Source: a virus
IMG/VR virus record: IMGVR_UViG_3300027508_000028
Span: 1-33,235 of that record
Strand: one strand, 5' to 3'
DNA: 33,235 nucleotides
Positions within the stretch are counted from its first letter, which is position 1. Each line of letters starts with the position of its first letter. The notes under the pieces are model-generated. The model did no database searches and had not been told where the DNA came from. It worked only from the letters and a program-made list of their open reading frames with translations. Positions 23,511 to 31,094 of the stretch are shown piece after piece. The translations under genes and the position numbers were made by a program.

Positions 23511-23951
23511 TCAAATGTTTTTCTCGTATTTCCCAATTTTCTTTGCAAGTTCAATATCTAAAAAAACTGTCACATAGTTCACGCGAAGAATGTTGTCTTC
23601 GCCCACCTCTGACACAACCTCAACACTGTCCTGTGGACAACCTATGGAACTCGCAATCCCTGCCCGAAGTTGAGCAACATTAACTTCCTCATTTATTGAT
23701 TCATCATAAAAATCCCACACCTCTTCAAGGGTGGGTGGCTGAACGATAGTTAATGCTTTGAGTTCTCTTCCCTTTTCCTCCCCGATGACGCACCAAGTGC
23801 AAGCAATTTTCGGTGCAGATGACGCCCTTTTTCGGACTTCAATATGTCCGCATTCAAGTTTGTGATAATAAGAGACGTCACCCCACGCGCCTTGTTTGTC
23901 AATGGAGAGAATAGTCTTCTGTGGCGCAGATTTTTTATTTATCACGGGCAA
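23511..23951 (-). CDS. Zinc-ribbon-like phage protein, unknown function
   Basis: This 146-aa protein contains YYHKLECGHIEVRKRASSAPKIACTWC (residues about 28-54), a C-x-H plus C-x2-C arrangement able to bind zinc. The pattern is familiar in actinophage proteins. The C-terminal half (LEEVWDFYDESINEEVNVAQLRAGIAS onward, then EDNILRVNYVTVFLDIELAKK) is mixed alpha/beta. The start could be TTG 23951 or GTG 23945; no ATG is available. It overlaps the 3' end of the glycosyltransferase gene. Confidence 0.65.
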   Translation of the reverse strand: MPVINKKSAPQKTILSIDKQGAWGDVSYYHKLECGHIEVRKRASSAPKIACTWCVIGEEKGRELKALTIVQPPTLEEVWDFYDESINEEVNVAQLRAGIASSIGCPQDSVEVVSEVGEDNILRVNYVTVFLDIELAKKIGKYEKNI

Positions 23952-24918
23952 ATCTGTCTAAACCTATTTTGCTCATGTACGCATCGTATGATTCTTTATC
24001 TTTTGCACCGTAGAAACCAAGTTCTTCACCTTTTAAGATCACTGAAGCATGGTGATCCATTTGACTTCCACCCAGCGTTCTTGGTTTGTTACATTGCTCC
24101 ACTTTGACTTTGTTGCGCCAATCGTCCAACCCCACAGATTCTAGATATGCACCGTTTTTGCCACTCGTATACTGCGTGTTGATTTTCATGCCGTATATAC
24201 GGTATCCGCGAGTCCATGCCCTCATTGCTAAAACGTGCTCCTCGCCCCAAAAAAATAGTCGCGGATCAGCCTCGCAGTCAAACAGAAAGTCTCTTGTTGA
24301 AAAGTGAAAGGAACCAGAAATCATGTGGACTTCTTTGTATCCGTTTTCCAAATCGGATTCACTCCAAGAATAGTCTGTTTGTTTTTCATGCTCGGAATTT
24401 AAGGCGAACTTGTTTAACTGCCAAACAAGGCTGTCCATCCAACTATCCAAATTCGGGGGTTCTTTTTCATGCACCCAAATATCCTCAGACTCAGATTTTA
24501 TAAAATCTTCCTTATGTAAGTTTATTTTATAAAATCCACCAGTTAAATGACTTAATATTAATTTGCTTGTATTTTCTTGTTTCTCTATTTTTCTAAAATA
24601 TTCAATTAGTACCGAGTCCCATTTTTCTTTCATTCTTGTATGGGCGTCTACACGTAAAACAAATTCCTCTTCTTGAAGCAACTGAGATGCAAGGTAATAG
24701 GCATGCCCAAGACCAAGCGGGAACGGGGAACGCAAATCAACGACACGAACATGATCGCCGAAACAGTCAAAAGTCTCAAAATCCTTTCTATCCGAACGCT
24801 GATTACATATACCGACGAAAACACGATCAGGATCGTCTGCCATCTCAAAAATGCTGTCAACGGTCTTGACGAGATCCTCTTCCTGAAAAGACGGAATTGC
24901 AACAAAAATACGATCCAT
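23935..24918 (-). CDS. GlcNAc-transferase-like glycosyltransferase
   Basis: This 327-aa protein has a GT-A nucleotide-sugar fold: IFVAIPSFQEEDLVKTVDSIFEMADDPDRVFVGICNQ at the N-terminus, a DxD-like RVDAHTRM at 89-96, and FSTRDFLFDCEADPRLFFWGEEHVLAMRAWTRGYRIYG late. These match the (Skp1-type) GlcNAc-transferase family found in bacteria and phages. It would add a sugar to protein, cell-wall glycan or possibly modified DNA base. There is no signal peptide, so it acts in the cytoplasm. The start is leaderless: TACTAT ends 6 bases before the ATG, in a region shared with the divergent resolvase gene. Confidence 0.8.
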   Translation of the reverse strand: MDRIFVAIPSFQEEDLVKTVDSIFEMADDPDRVFVGICNQRSDRKDFETFDCFGDHVRVVDLRSPFPLGLGHAYYLASQLLQEEEFVLRVDAHTRMKEKWDSVLIEYFRKIEKQENTSKLILSHLTGGFYKINLHKEDFIKSESEDIWVHEKEPPNLDSWMDSLVWQLNKFALNSEHEKQTDYSWSESDLENGYKEVHMISGSFHFSTRDFLFDCEADPRLFFWGEEHVLAMRAWTRGYRIYGMKINTQYTSGKNGAYLESVGLDDWRNKVKVEQCNKPRTLGGSQMDHHASVILKGEELGFYGAKDKESYDAYMSKIGLDRFARDK

Positions 24919-24923
24919 AAAAC

Positions 24924-24930
24924 TATAGTA
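24924..24930. promoter_or_regulatory. Shared bidirectional -10 region (palindrome ACTATAGT)
   Basis: ACTATAGT (24922-24929) is a perfect palindrome. It gives TATAGT on the plus strand (24924-24929), about 24 bases before the resolvase ATG, and TACTAT on the minus strand (24925-24930), 6 bases before the glycosyltransferase ATG. Confidence 0.5.
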
Positions 24931-24953
24931 ACCTTAAAAATGTGGCGCAAATA

Positions 24954-25469
24954 ATGGGTTTAGATCTTTCACTCACAAGCACAGGAGTGAGCATCGGTGG
25001 ACTAACGACAAGCATAAAGTCCAAAAACAAAGGATCCGAACGACTGCTAGAAATACGCAACGAAATTATAAAACTAGCCCAAGAGGCTGAAGTAAAAATA
25101 GTTGCCATTGAGGGATATTCATACGCCTCCCGTCACTCGCAAGCCCACTCCATCGGTGAACTAGGTGGAGTTATTAGAGTCGCATTACGAGAACTCGGAA
25201 TCCCAATAGTCGTCATACCTCCAACCTGTAGAGCAAAATTCGCCACAGGGAAAGGGAACTCAGGGAAATCGGAAGTCATGTCAGCGATCTCGGCTAAAAC
25301 GGGGATAATCTGGTCTGGTGGTGATGGCAATGATAGATGTGATGCTTGGATTCTTGAACAAATGACACTGACCTATTTGGGATTATCGCAATACGAATGG
25401 AATGAAGATCAATTTTTGGCACTTAAAAAATGCGACTTCACGGCAATAACAGGAGAACAAAATGTCTAG
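24954..25469 (+). CDS. RuvC-like Holliday-junction resolvase
   Basis: This 171-aa RNase-H-fold nuclease has the four acidic metal ligands of RuvC: D4 (MGLDLSLTSTG), E53 (AIEGYSYASR), D127 and D130 (GNDRCDAW). PTCRAKFATGKGNSGKSEV corresponds to the basic DNA-binding region. It would resolve branched phage DNA before packaging. The frame can begin at GTG 24942; ATG 24954 gives the usual MGLDLS start. Its 3' end overlaps the next gene by 8 bases, and it heads a plus-strand unit with a helical protein and a ParB-like protein. Confidence 0.85.
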   Translation: MGLDLSLTSTGVSIGGLTTSIKSKNKGSERLLEIRNEIIKLAQEAEVKIVAIEGYSYASRHSQAHSIGELGGVIRVALRELGIPIVVIPPTCRAKFATGKGNSGKSEVMSAISAKTGIIWSGGDGNDRCDAWILEQMTLTYLGLSQYEWNEDQFLALKKCDFTAITGEQNV

Positions 25470-25806
25470 GTCACAACCAATATCCCAAGTAGAGATTGAA
25501 TCGGAAATCATGAGATTGCTAGGCATGCTTGAAGAAGAAACAGAAGCATTTGAAGTACTAGCAGTTGACGCCGCGAAAAAAGATGCGCTCATGAAGGGGA
25601 ATTGGGCTAAAGAGTACCTAGCCGCCAAGGGCAGTATCAAGGAACGCGAAGCATGGGCGGACTACAAACTTTCAGACGAAGCGTACTCGTATAAGATTAG
25701 CGAAGCGTTAGTTAAATCTAAACGAGAAAAACTTTTGACCGTGCGGACATCTTTGGACGCACTCAGAACATTGAACGCCAATGTTCGCATACAAACAGGA
25801 GCCTAA
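25462..25806 (+). CDS. Helical actinophage protein, unknown function
   Basis: This 114-aa, almost wholly helical protein has KEYLAAKGSIKEREAWADYKLSDEAY and REKLLTVRTSLDALRTLNANVR, the latter a segment I recall as recurring in actinophage proteins near recombination genes. There is no catalytic motif. It begins inside the resolvase gene and ends directly before the ParB-like ATG (TAA|ATG), so the three are tightly coupled. A partner of the recombination or replication machinery is plausible. Confidence 0.7.
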   Translation: MSRSQPISQVEIESEIMRLLGMLEEETEAFEVLAVDAAKKDALMKGNWAKEYLAAKGSIKEREAWADYKLSDEAYSYKISEALVKSKREKLLTVRTSLDALRTLNANVRIQTGA

Positions 25807-26574
25807 ATGTCAGGTATTCATAAAAGCATAGAACACCTAGCAACACCGCTAGAAAAACTTGTGCACCTTGAAAATAATCCGCGCAAAGGAAACATTGATG
25901 CAATCGTTGCGTCATACCGTGAATTTGGTCAAGTAAAACCGATCGTAATCAAAGACAACACTGACGGAACATCAACAATTATTGCTGGAAACCATCAGTA
26001 TGAAGCAGCGAAAAAACTTGGGTGGGAAACAATCGCATGCGTAAAATTTGAAGGAAATACAGAAAGCGCAATCGCTTATGCCCTAGCCGATAACCGTACA
26101 AACGAACTTGGCACTACGGACAGCAATATGCTTTTTGAACTACTCGGAGAAGTTGGCGAACAATACGACAACCTCATAGACGCTCTTGGGTGGGACGAAT
26201 TTGATTTAGCCGCCATGGAAGGCGACTACTACCAAGAAGACGATGCGCCATACGAAGCACCAGTTATTCAACCAATAGCAACGATAGAACCGTCAAGCAA
26301 CCCAACCGTTATAAGTACACAAATGGAAAACGGCGAAACAATGCTTACTGCGCCTAAGGGCACAGACATACAGCAAGCAGTGACTCAGGGCGCGCCGTCG
26401 GTGGTTGCTAACGGTTCAAAAACTATTGTTCAATACACCCTTGTATTTGACAGCCCTGATCAGCAAAGAAAATGGTATGACTTTATTCGCTGGCTAAAAA
26501 GCGATCCCGGCACAGACGGAGAGACAACAGCCGAACGAGTTCTCAACTTTGTTGACGCACACGCCAACTATTAG
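25807..26574 (+). CDS. ParB-like nuclease/DNA-binding domain protein
   Basis: This 255-aa protein has an N-terminal ParB/Srx domain (about residues 10-120): NPRKGNIDAIVASYREFGQVKPIVI, IIAGNHQYEAAKKLGWETIACVKFE, and ALADNRTNELG. In chromosomal ParB this domain binds CTP; in phages the same domain is often attached to methyltransferases or works alone. A Pro/Thr-rich linker (165-210) joins a small C-terminal domain (YTLVFDSPDQQRKWYDFIRWLK). No ParA or parS is apparent, so a partition role is unlikely. Its stop overlaps that of the convergent oxygenase by 4 bases. Confidence 0.85.
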   Translation: MSGIHKSIEHLATPLEKLVHLENNPRKGNIDAIVASYREFGQVKPIVIKDNTDGTSTIIAGNHQYEAAKKLGWETIACVKFEGNTESAIAYALADNRTNELGTTDSNMLFELLGEVGEQYDNLIDALGWDEFDLAAMEGDYYQEDDAPYEAPVIQPIATIEPSSNPTVISTQMENGETMLTAPKGTDIQQAVTQGAPSVVANGSKTIVQYTLVFDSPDQQRKWYDFIRWLKSDPGTDGETTAERVLNFVDAHANY

Positions 26575-27509
26575 TCAAATAGTTCAATTTCCCGTGCGGT
26601 TATTTTTTCGTCTGAAGCATATTTTTTGTACAGTTTTTTGATAATTGGGTGAACAGAAACCGTGTCATTTGAATAATCAATCATGAGTTGGTTAAACAAA
26701 CTGTCATAGAAACTATCAGGACCACGCGGGCTATGACCCCTTGGGTATGCGCTCTCAAGGGAAAGCATTTCTTCTGTGGGTATATGGTTATACATTAAAT
26801 AGTTGCGTGAAAAGTATTTTCTTTTTTTCTTGACCGCATTTGCGCAATGGAAATAGCAGTCACCATCAAGAGGGAAATAGGGTGAACCAGAGGGGAATAT
26901 AACAACCTCTCCAGCATTTGGCTTATACGAGATCAAGCCAGCAGAACTATAAAAAACTATTTCCCCACCCTCGTAATCGTCATTCCAGTAGAAATTGCAA
27001 GTCAGCAAAAAATTGACTTCAGGACGGCACATCTTTTTTATTTCAAAATCTGTGTGGTAGTTCATAGCCAGCGGTTTTTGGATTCCGTATATAGATTCCG
27101 TTCTTATACTCTTGTCGTGATCCATTTCAAAATCGGGTTCGTATTCCCCGAAATTGACCGCTGATTGAATATGAAAATCTGAGCCTTCTGGTTCAATAAC
27201 ACCATATGTTTTGCAGTAATCTTTTATTATCAGTTCTCTGCCCTGAATTATTCTATTTGCAAGATTTTTTTGACTAATAAAATTGGGATCTTCGCTATTT
27301 GACTGGTATGAACTTTCTTCGGTATCTGTTACCCGACCGAACGTATACCAATTCCTGTAAGGCTTAAAATAGCGAGGCGCATCAGGATCTTTGGTGGTAG
27401 TTCTTTCGTGCTCATAAATGACCTCAAGAACTTCCGCAACATCTGGAAACAGGTTTGTGTAAACACGAATATAAGGCGCAATTTCGTGTGATTCCAAAGA
27501 AAACTCCAT
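26571..27509 (-). CDS. 2OG-Fe(II) oxygenase, prolyl-4-hydroxylase-like
   Basis: This 312-aa enzyme has iron ligands H152-x-D154 (NYHTDFE) and H221 (DCYFHCANAV), with K/R residues at 227-230 to bind 2-oxoglutarate. FYWNDDYEGGEIVFY closely parallels YYLNDDYEGGEVCF of the oxygenase at 10149-10709, so the two are likely homologues. This one is longer, with about 120 extra N-terminal residues and a C-terminal helical tail. It is a single-gene unit with its own TAGTCT -10 six bases before ATG. The substrate is unknown. Confidence 0.85.
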   Translation of the reverse strand: MEFSLESHEIAPYIRVYTNLFPDVAEVLEVIYEHERTTTKDPDAPRYFKPYRNWYTFGRVTDTEESSYQSNSEDPNFISQKNLANRIIQGRELIIKDYCKTYGVIEPEGSDFHIQSAVNFGEYEPDFEMDHDKSIRTESIYGIQKPLAMNYHTDFEIKKMCRPEVNFLLTCNFYWNDDYEGGEIVFYSSAGLISYKPNAGEVVIFPSGSPYFPLDGDCYFHCANAVKKKRKYFSRNYLMYNHIPTEEMLSLESAYPRGHSPRGPDSFYDSLFNQLMIDYSNDTVSVHPIIKKLYKKYASDEKITAREIELFD

Positions 27510-27515
27510 AGAAAC

Positions 27516-27535
27516 AGACTAACACCAGATAAATT
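27516..27535. promoter_or_regulatory. Divergent leaderless promoters
   Basis: Minus strand: TAGTCT (27516-27521) ends 6 bases before ATG 27509. Plus strand: TAAATT (27530-27535) ends 6 bases before ATG 27542. Both -10 hexamers fit in the 32-base gap. No strong -35 elements are seen, and the -35 regions would lie inside the opposite genes. Confidence 0.5.
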
Positions 27536-27541
27536 CATGGC

Positions 27542-27955
27542 ATGCATAACACCCCACAGAACAACCCTTCACGATACCTTCGTTATGGATCGGGGGCTTA
27601 CAGGGTTCTCTGTTACGCACGATTCAGGAAACAGGACTCCTTCACTTCGGTTGATTACAGGGATTTTGTTTTGGGAAATGTGTCGCGAAAAAAATTGGAC
27701 GCAGATTTAATCGCACTTAGCAGAATCGGCTATCTAGATAAGAGAGAGAACCCGAACCCAACAGCGACTAATACCTACGGTTTTGCTAAATATGTTTACA
27801 CCATCACCCTCATTGGACAGCACGCGTTGATGGTACTTGGCAGAAATAACCGTCTTCAAGAAGAAAAAGCGAGAAGACACAATATGAACACCAACGGGTT
27901 GGAACGCTGGAGAAACCAGCAAAAAACACTAGGATCACAGATACAAAACAAATAG
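27542..27955 (+). CDS. Small basic protein, possibly winged-helix-like
   Basis: This 137-aa basic protein has SGAYRVLCYARFRKQDSFTSVDYRDFVLGNVSRKKLDADLIALSRIGYLDKRE followed by a strand pair (YVYTITLIGQHAL). Helix-helix-recognition helix-wing is a reasonable reading of this order, giving a DNA-binding regulator, but no family is recognised. The C-terminus is a charged helix (RLQEEKARRH, then LERWRNQQ). It opens the SDR gene run, so local regulation is possible. Confidence 0.6.
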   Translation: MHNTPQNNPSRYLRYGSGAYRVLCYARFRKQDSFTSVDYRDFVLGNVSRKKLDADLIALSRIGYLDKRENPNPTATNTYGFAKYVYTITLIGQHALMVLGRNNRLQEEKARRHNMNTNGLERWRNQQKTLGSQIQNK

Positions 27956-27963
27956 GAGAAACA

Positions 27964-28755
27964 ATGAGCACACTATTTTCTTTAGACAACCGTGTTGCCC
28001 TGCTTACCTGTGGTCTCACTGGATACGGCTGGATGATTGCCGAAGGTTTGGCAGAACAAGGTGCAAAACGCGTCTATGTTGCCGACAAGGAACCATGCAC
28101 CCCTCGCACAGTCTTGGACGAGGAAGAGCAATCACAACTTGATGAAATCTACAAAAAAATTATTCATATACAGTGCGACATAACCACCGAAGAAGGACGA
28201 GAAAAACTTTTTTGTGAAATTAGCGCCCTTGAACCGAGCATCAACATTCTTGTCAACTCTTCCCTTTACAACTCTGAAGGCTGGGAAGAGGTAATAAAAT
28301 ACAACCTAGAAGCACCAATCAAAATAACCGAAAAATTCCTTCCCCTGCTCAAAGCGTCAACGAACCCTGACGAGGGGACAAGCATCTCAACAGAACAGAT
28401 GTACGGGAAAGTAATCAACATTTCCACGGTTGACGGAATAAACCCGCCACAGGTAGCGAACTTTGCTTTCAGTTCAAGCAATGCAGGGATTAACCATGCG
28501 TCAAAATCTTTTGCTGTGCAATACATTCGCCATAAAATTGTTGTTTCATCAATCACTGTCGGACTGTTCAATACAACACCCAATGAGGTGAACCCAGCGA
28601 ACAGGCTTCAAGTAACACAACGAATTCCCGCAAAACGCCTCGGGCACAAAGACGACATCGTTGCGGCGATCACATACCTTGCTTCCCGTGCTGGTGATTA
28701 CTGTGTTGGAACACACATAGTTGTAGACGGCGGTGTATCGGAAATCCGCGGATGA
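27964..28755 (+). CDS. Short-chain dehydrogenase with all three catalytic residues replaced (probable pseudoenzyme)
   Basis: This 263-aa SDR-fold protein has a degraded nucleotide motif TCGLTGYG (usual TGxxxGxG) and NSSLYN in place of NNAG. Aligned by eye to the next gene, the catalytic Ser is T155 (NISTVDG), the Tyr is F169 and the Lys is N173 (FAFSSSN in place of YxASK). The fold-specific parts survive: EEVIKYNLEAP, VGLFNTTPN, IPAKRLGHKDDIVAAITYLAS and the C-terminal VGTHIVVDGG. No frameshift or stop is present, so it is maintained as protein. AGGAG is 6 bases before ATG, and its end overlaps the intact SDR. A structural or regulatory partner in a heteromer is the likely role. Confidence 0.85.
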   Translation: MSTLFSLDNRVALLTCGLTGYGWMIAEGLAEQGAKRVYVADKEPCTPRTVLDEEEQSQLDEIYKKIIHIQCDITTEEGREKLFCEISALEPSINILVNSSLYNSEGWEEVIKYNLEAPIKITEKFLPLLKASTNPDEGTSISTEQMYGKVINISTVDGINPPQVANFAFSSSNAGINHASKSFAVQYIRHKIVVSSITVGLFNTTPNEVNPANRLQVTQRIPAKRLGHKDDIVAAITYLASRAGDYCVGTHIVVDGGVSEIRG

Positions 28756-29504
28756 GAAACATTTTTTCACTAGACGGTCGTGTCGCTGTTGTGACAGGTG
28801 GGTCAAGCGGAATCGGCGAAATGCTTGTTAAAGGGCTAGTTGGCAACGGATGCGACCGAGTGTACGACATATCCGTTCATGAGCCTGTTGCTGAAAGAAC
28901 AAGAGTTACCTTCATAAAAGCAGATCTGCTTACACTTGAAGGGATAGACGAAGCGGTCTCAAAAATAGAAGAAACAGAAAAACATATAGACATCCTTGTG
29001 AATAACGCTGGCATCAGTGGTGGGGCACCATCATTTGAAGAGTTCAGCGAAAGACAATGGGATCAAGTTGTTGATCTGAATATGAAAACTCCGCTCTTTT
29101 TCACACAACGCATGCACAAACTTTTGAAAAAATCATATGAAACCAATAAACGACTATCAAAAGTAATTAACATCTCATCAATAAATGGTTTGTCAATAGA
29201 CAGAGATAGAACATACGGATACCATGCAAGCAAAGCAGGACTGCTTCACATGACACGCCAAATGTCGTTAGACCTCATCAAAGATGGTATTTCTATGAAC
29301 GCAATCTGCCCCGGAGCGTTCCCGTCAAACATGAATAGACAAGCACGAGACTATGCGCACAAAACGTCAGAGCAAATACCAGTCGGGCGCACAGGGTCAC
29401 CAGATGACATCACAGGAGCAGTCGTATATCTCGCCTCGCAGGCAGGAGATTATGTTCTAGGGTCAACACTCGTAGTTGACGGAGGAGTAAACAACATACG
29501 ATGA
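28752..29504 (+). CDS. Classical short-chain dehydrogenase/reductase (FabG-like)
   Basis: This 250-aa enzyme is complete: TGGSSGIG cofactor motif at 15-22, NNAGIS near 89, catalytic S143 (NISSING), Y157 and K161 (YHASK), and the C-terminal LVVDGG. It would reduce or oxidise a carbonyl/alcohol with NAD(P). FabG-like SDRs act on acyl-ACP, sugars or many small molecules, so the substrate is open. It starts by ATGA overlap with the pseudoenzyme gene and ends by ATGA overlap with the next, making stoichiometric co-translation likely. Confidence 0.92.
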   Translation: MRNIFSLDGRVAVVTGGSSGIGEMLVKGLVGNGCDRVYDISVHEPVAERTRVTFIKADLLTLEGIDEAVSKIEETEKHIDILVNNAGISGGAPSFEEFSERQWDQVVDLNMKTPLFFTQRMHKLLKKSYETNKRLSKVINISSINGLSIDRDRTYGYHASKAGLLHMTRQMSLDLIKDGISMNAICPGAFPSNMNRQARDYAHKTSEQIPVGRTGSPDDITGAVVYLASQAGDYVLGSTLVVDGGVNNIR

Positions 29505-29806
29505 GCGAAAATACAGAACCACACCTAACTTATGTCCCACTGCTAGAAAAACATGATCCAGAACTGTGGGAAACCCAAGGCGTAGATATCATCGCCAATA
29601 ACTATTACACAGAAAAAAATACAGGAGCGCAAGCAGTCATTGCCGCTTGGCAAGAAATAAACCAAAAAACTCTAAACACAGTCGCGAAAAAACTAGGCTT
29701 CCCTGAACCGCTAGGAGTAATACACGCACTAAACACATTCGGGAAAAACCTTGCCATCAATGACGCGCTTTACAAAATGCGAGACAACACCACACCTTGG
29801 CGATGA
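29501..29806 (+). CDS. Small helical protein, unknown function
   Basis: This 101-aa protein is flanked by ATGA overlaps on both sides, so it belongs to the dehydrogenase cassette. It includes GAQAVIAAWQEINQKTLNTVAKKLGFPEPLGVIHALNTFG, mostly helix. No motif is recognised. An accessory or ligand-binding subunit for the dehydrogenases is possible. From this gene onward codons become strongly A/C-ending. Confidence 0.65.
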   Translation: MSENTEPHLTYVPLLEKHDPELWETQGVDIIANNYYTEKNTGAQAVIAAWQEINQKTLNTVAKKLGFPEPLGVIHALNTFGKNLAINDALYKMRDNTTPWR

Positions 29807-30342
29807 ACCATATCGGGATAATCTCACCCGGCAAAATGGGTCGCACACTTGCGCTTACCCTCAACGCCAACGGAAACAAGACATATTTTGCTAGCCGAAG
29901 CAGAAAACCCGAAACAGTTACACTCGCAAAACAAGCAGGAATAATAGAACTGCCATCTATCAAAAACCTTGTACAAGAATGCGACACAATCATTTGCATC
30001 GGGACACAAGGAATCGCATTCAACACAGCATCACAAGTAGTGCTCGCACAACCATACGACGGTCTATACATAGACTTCAACTCCCTACACACCCCACAAG
30101 AAGAAAAAGATTGGCGTTTCCTAATGGAAATGTCCAACAGCCGATATGTAGAAGGTGCTTTACAGGGCTACCCGTTTGACATACTGCCAAAAACATCAGA
30201 CACCCACCTAATGATCCTCTCAGGTGAACATGCAGATGAAGCAGAAAAACTATTTGCCAACACAATATGGTATATAGAAAAAACTAAACGAAACGCAAAA
30301 ACGGTCAACAGAGAACCGTTCCAACAGTCCCACGATGGATAA
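29803..30342 (+). CDS. Rossmann-fold dehydrogenase fragment (6-phosphogluconate / 3-hydroxyisobutyrate dehydrogenase type)
   Basis: This 179-aa protein begins MNHIGIISPGKMGRTLALTL, the GxGxMG-type dinucleotide motif with the first glycine pattern altered (GIISPGKMG), followed by FASRSRKPETVTLAKQAG and DTIICIGTQG. The all-helical C-terminal domain needed for dimerisation and catalysis in full-length members (about 290 aa) is absent. It may be an NAD(P)-binding partner of the SDRs or a single-domain enzyme. ATG 29803 overlaps the upstream stop (ATGA). The C-terminus EPFQQSHDG carries the recurrent QQ[ST]xxx end described under the repeat entries. Confidence 0.7.
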   Translation: MNHIGIISPGKMGRTLALTLNANGNKTYFASRSRKPETVTLAKQAGIIELPSIKNLVQECDTIICIGTQGIAFNTASQVVLAQPYDGLYIDFNSLHTPQEEKDWRFLMEMSNSRYVEGALQGYPFDILPKTSDTHLMILSGEHADEAEKLFANTIWYIEKTKRNAKTVNREPFQQSHDG

Positions 30343-30359
30343 ACTTAAACGCGTGGAGA
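30321..30359 (+). repeat. Stop-to-start repeat element, copy 1
   Basis: AACAGTCCC (30323-30331), 6 bases, GATAAAC (30338-30344), followed by TTAAACGCGTGGAGACC. The stop codon TAA (30340-30342) lies in GATAAAC. An in-frame GTG (30353) of the methyltransferase sits where the next start lies in copies 2 and 3. Confidence 0.7.
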
Positions 30360-31072
30360 CCAACTTTATAAAATGTGGGGACGCCCTACAAGAACTCAAA
30401 ACAATTCCCGACAACACAATAAACACCGTCATCACATCACCGCCATACAACAAAAAAGGTATCCAAAACGGCAAAACACAAAACAGCAACCAAATCTGGC
30501 AAAAACACAATATTGACTACAACGAATACCACGACAACATGCCAGAAAACGAATACCAAAACTGGATAATAGAAATCATCAACGAACTACACCGTGTAAT
30601 CACACCAGACGGATCCATCTTTTTTAACCACAAACCACGCCGACACAACAACCAAGCACGGCTACCCACAGAATTCATTCACAAAACAAACGCACACATA
30701 TATCAACTGATCATATGGAACCGCAAAAACAGCCCGAACATACGCAAAGACCACCTGCTACCAAACACCGAACACATCTACTGGCTATCCAAAGACAAGC
30801 CGAAAACATTCCGTGACAACATAGACACCAAATATCTTGGCGAAATATGGGACATATCACCACAACGGCAAACAATCCACCCCGCACCATTCCCAACACA
30901 ACTAGTAGAAAACTGCATCCTCCTCACCACACAACCCGACGACATCGTCCTAGACCCCTTCAATGGGATAGGGACAACCACAAAAACAGCCCAAAAACTA
31001 GGCAGAAAATATATCGGATACGATATAGACGAAAAATATGTGGAGATAGCAAAACAGTCCCCTGCTAGATAA
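30335..31072 (+). CDS. Beta-class DNA methyltransferase (second of the window)
   Basis: This protein is 245 aa from ATG 30335 or 239 aa from GTG 30353 (VETNFIKCG). TSPPYNKKG (motif IV, 34-42 from the ATG) precedes VLDPFNGIGTTTKTA (SAM motif I, near 205), the beta-class order for N4-cytosine or N6-adenine. DAL near the N-terminus and GRKYIGYDIDEKYVEIA at the end are canonical. It is smaller than the other methyltransferase and lacks the cysteine insert. It stands 11 bases upstream of a PD-(D/E)XK-like gene, so it may be half of a restriction-modification pair. Third codon positions are mostly A or C. Confidence 0.9.
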   Translation: MDKLKRVETNFIKCGDALQELKTIPDNTINTVITSPPYNKKGIQNGKTQNSNQIWQKHNIDYNEYHDNMPENEYQNWIIEIINELHRVITPDGSIFFNHKPRRHNNQARLPTEFIHKTNAHIYQLIIWNRKNSPNIRKDHLLPNTEHIYWLSKDKPKTFRDNIDTKYLGEIWDISPQRQTIHPAPFPTQLVENCILLTTQPDDIVLDPFNGIGTTTKTAQKLGRKYIGYDIDEKYVEIAKQSPAR

Positions 31073-31094
31073 ACTACAACGAGATGGAAACCGC
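31051..31094 (+). repeat. Stop-to-start repeat element, copy 2
   Basis: AACAGTCCC (31053-31061), 6 bases, GATAAAC (31068-31074) with stop TAA 31070-31072, then TACAACGAGATGGAAACC containing the next ATG (31084). Confidence 0.7.

Noticed and set aside
25807-26574. Plasmid-type partition role for the ParB-like protein
   Set aside because: No ParA partner and no parS-like inverted repeats nearby; the stand-alone domain with a small C-terminal domain is common in phages.
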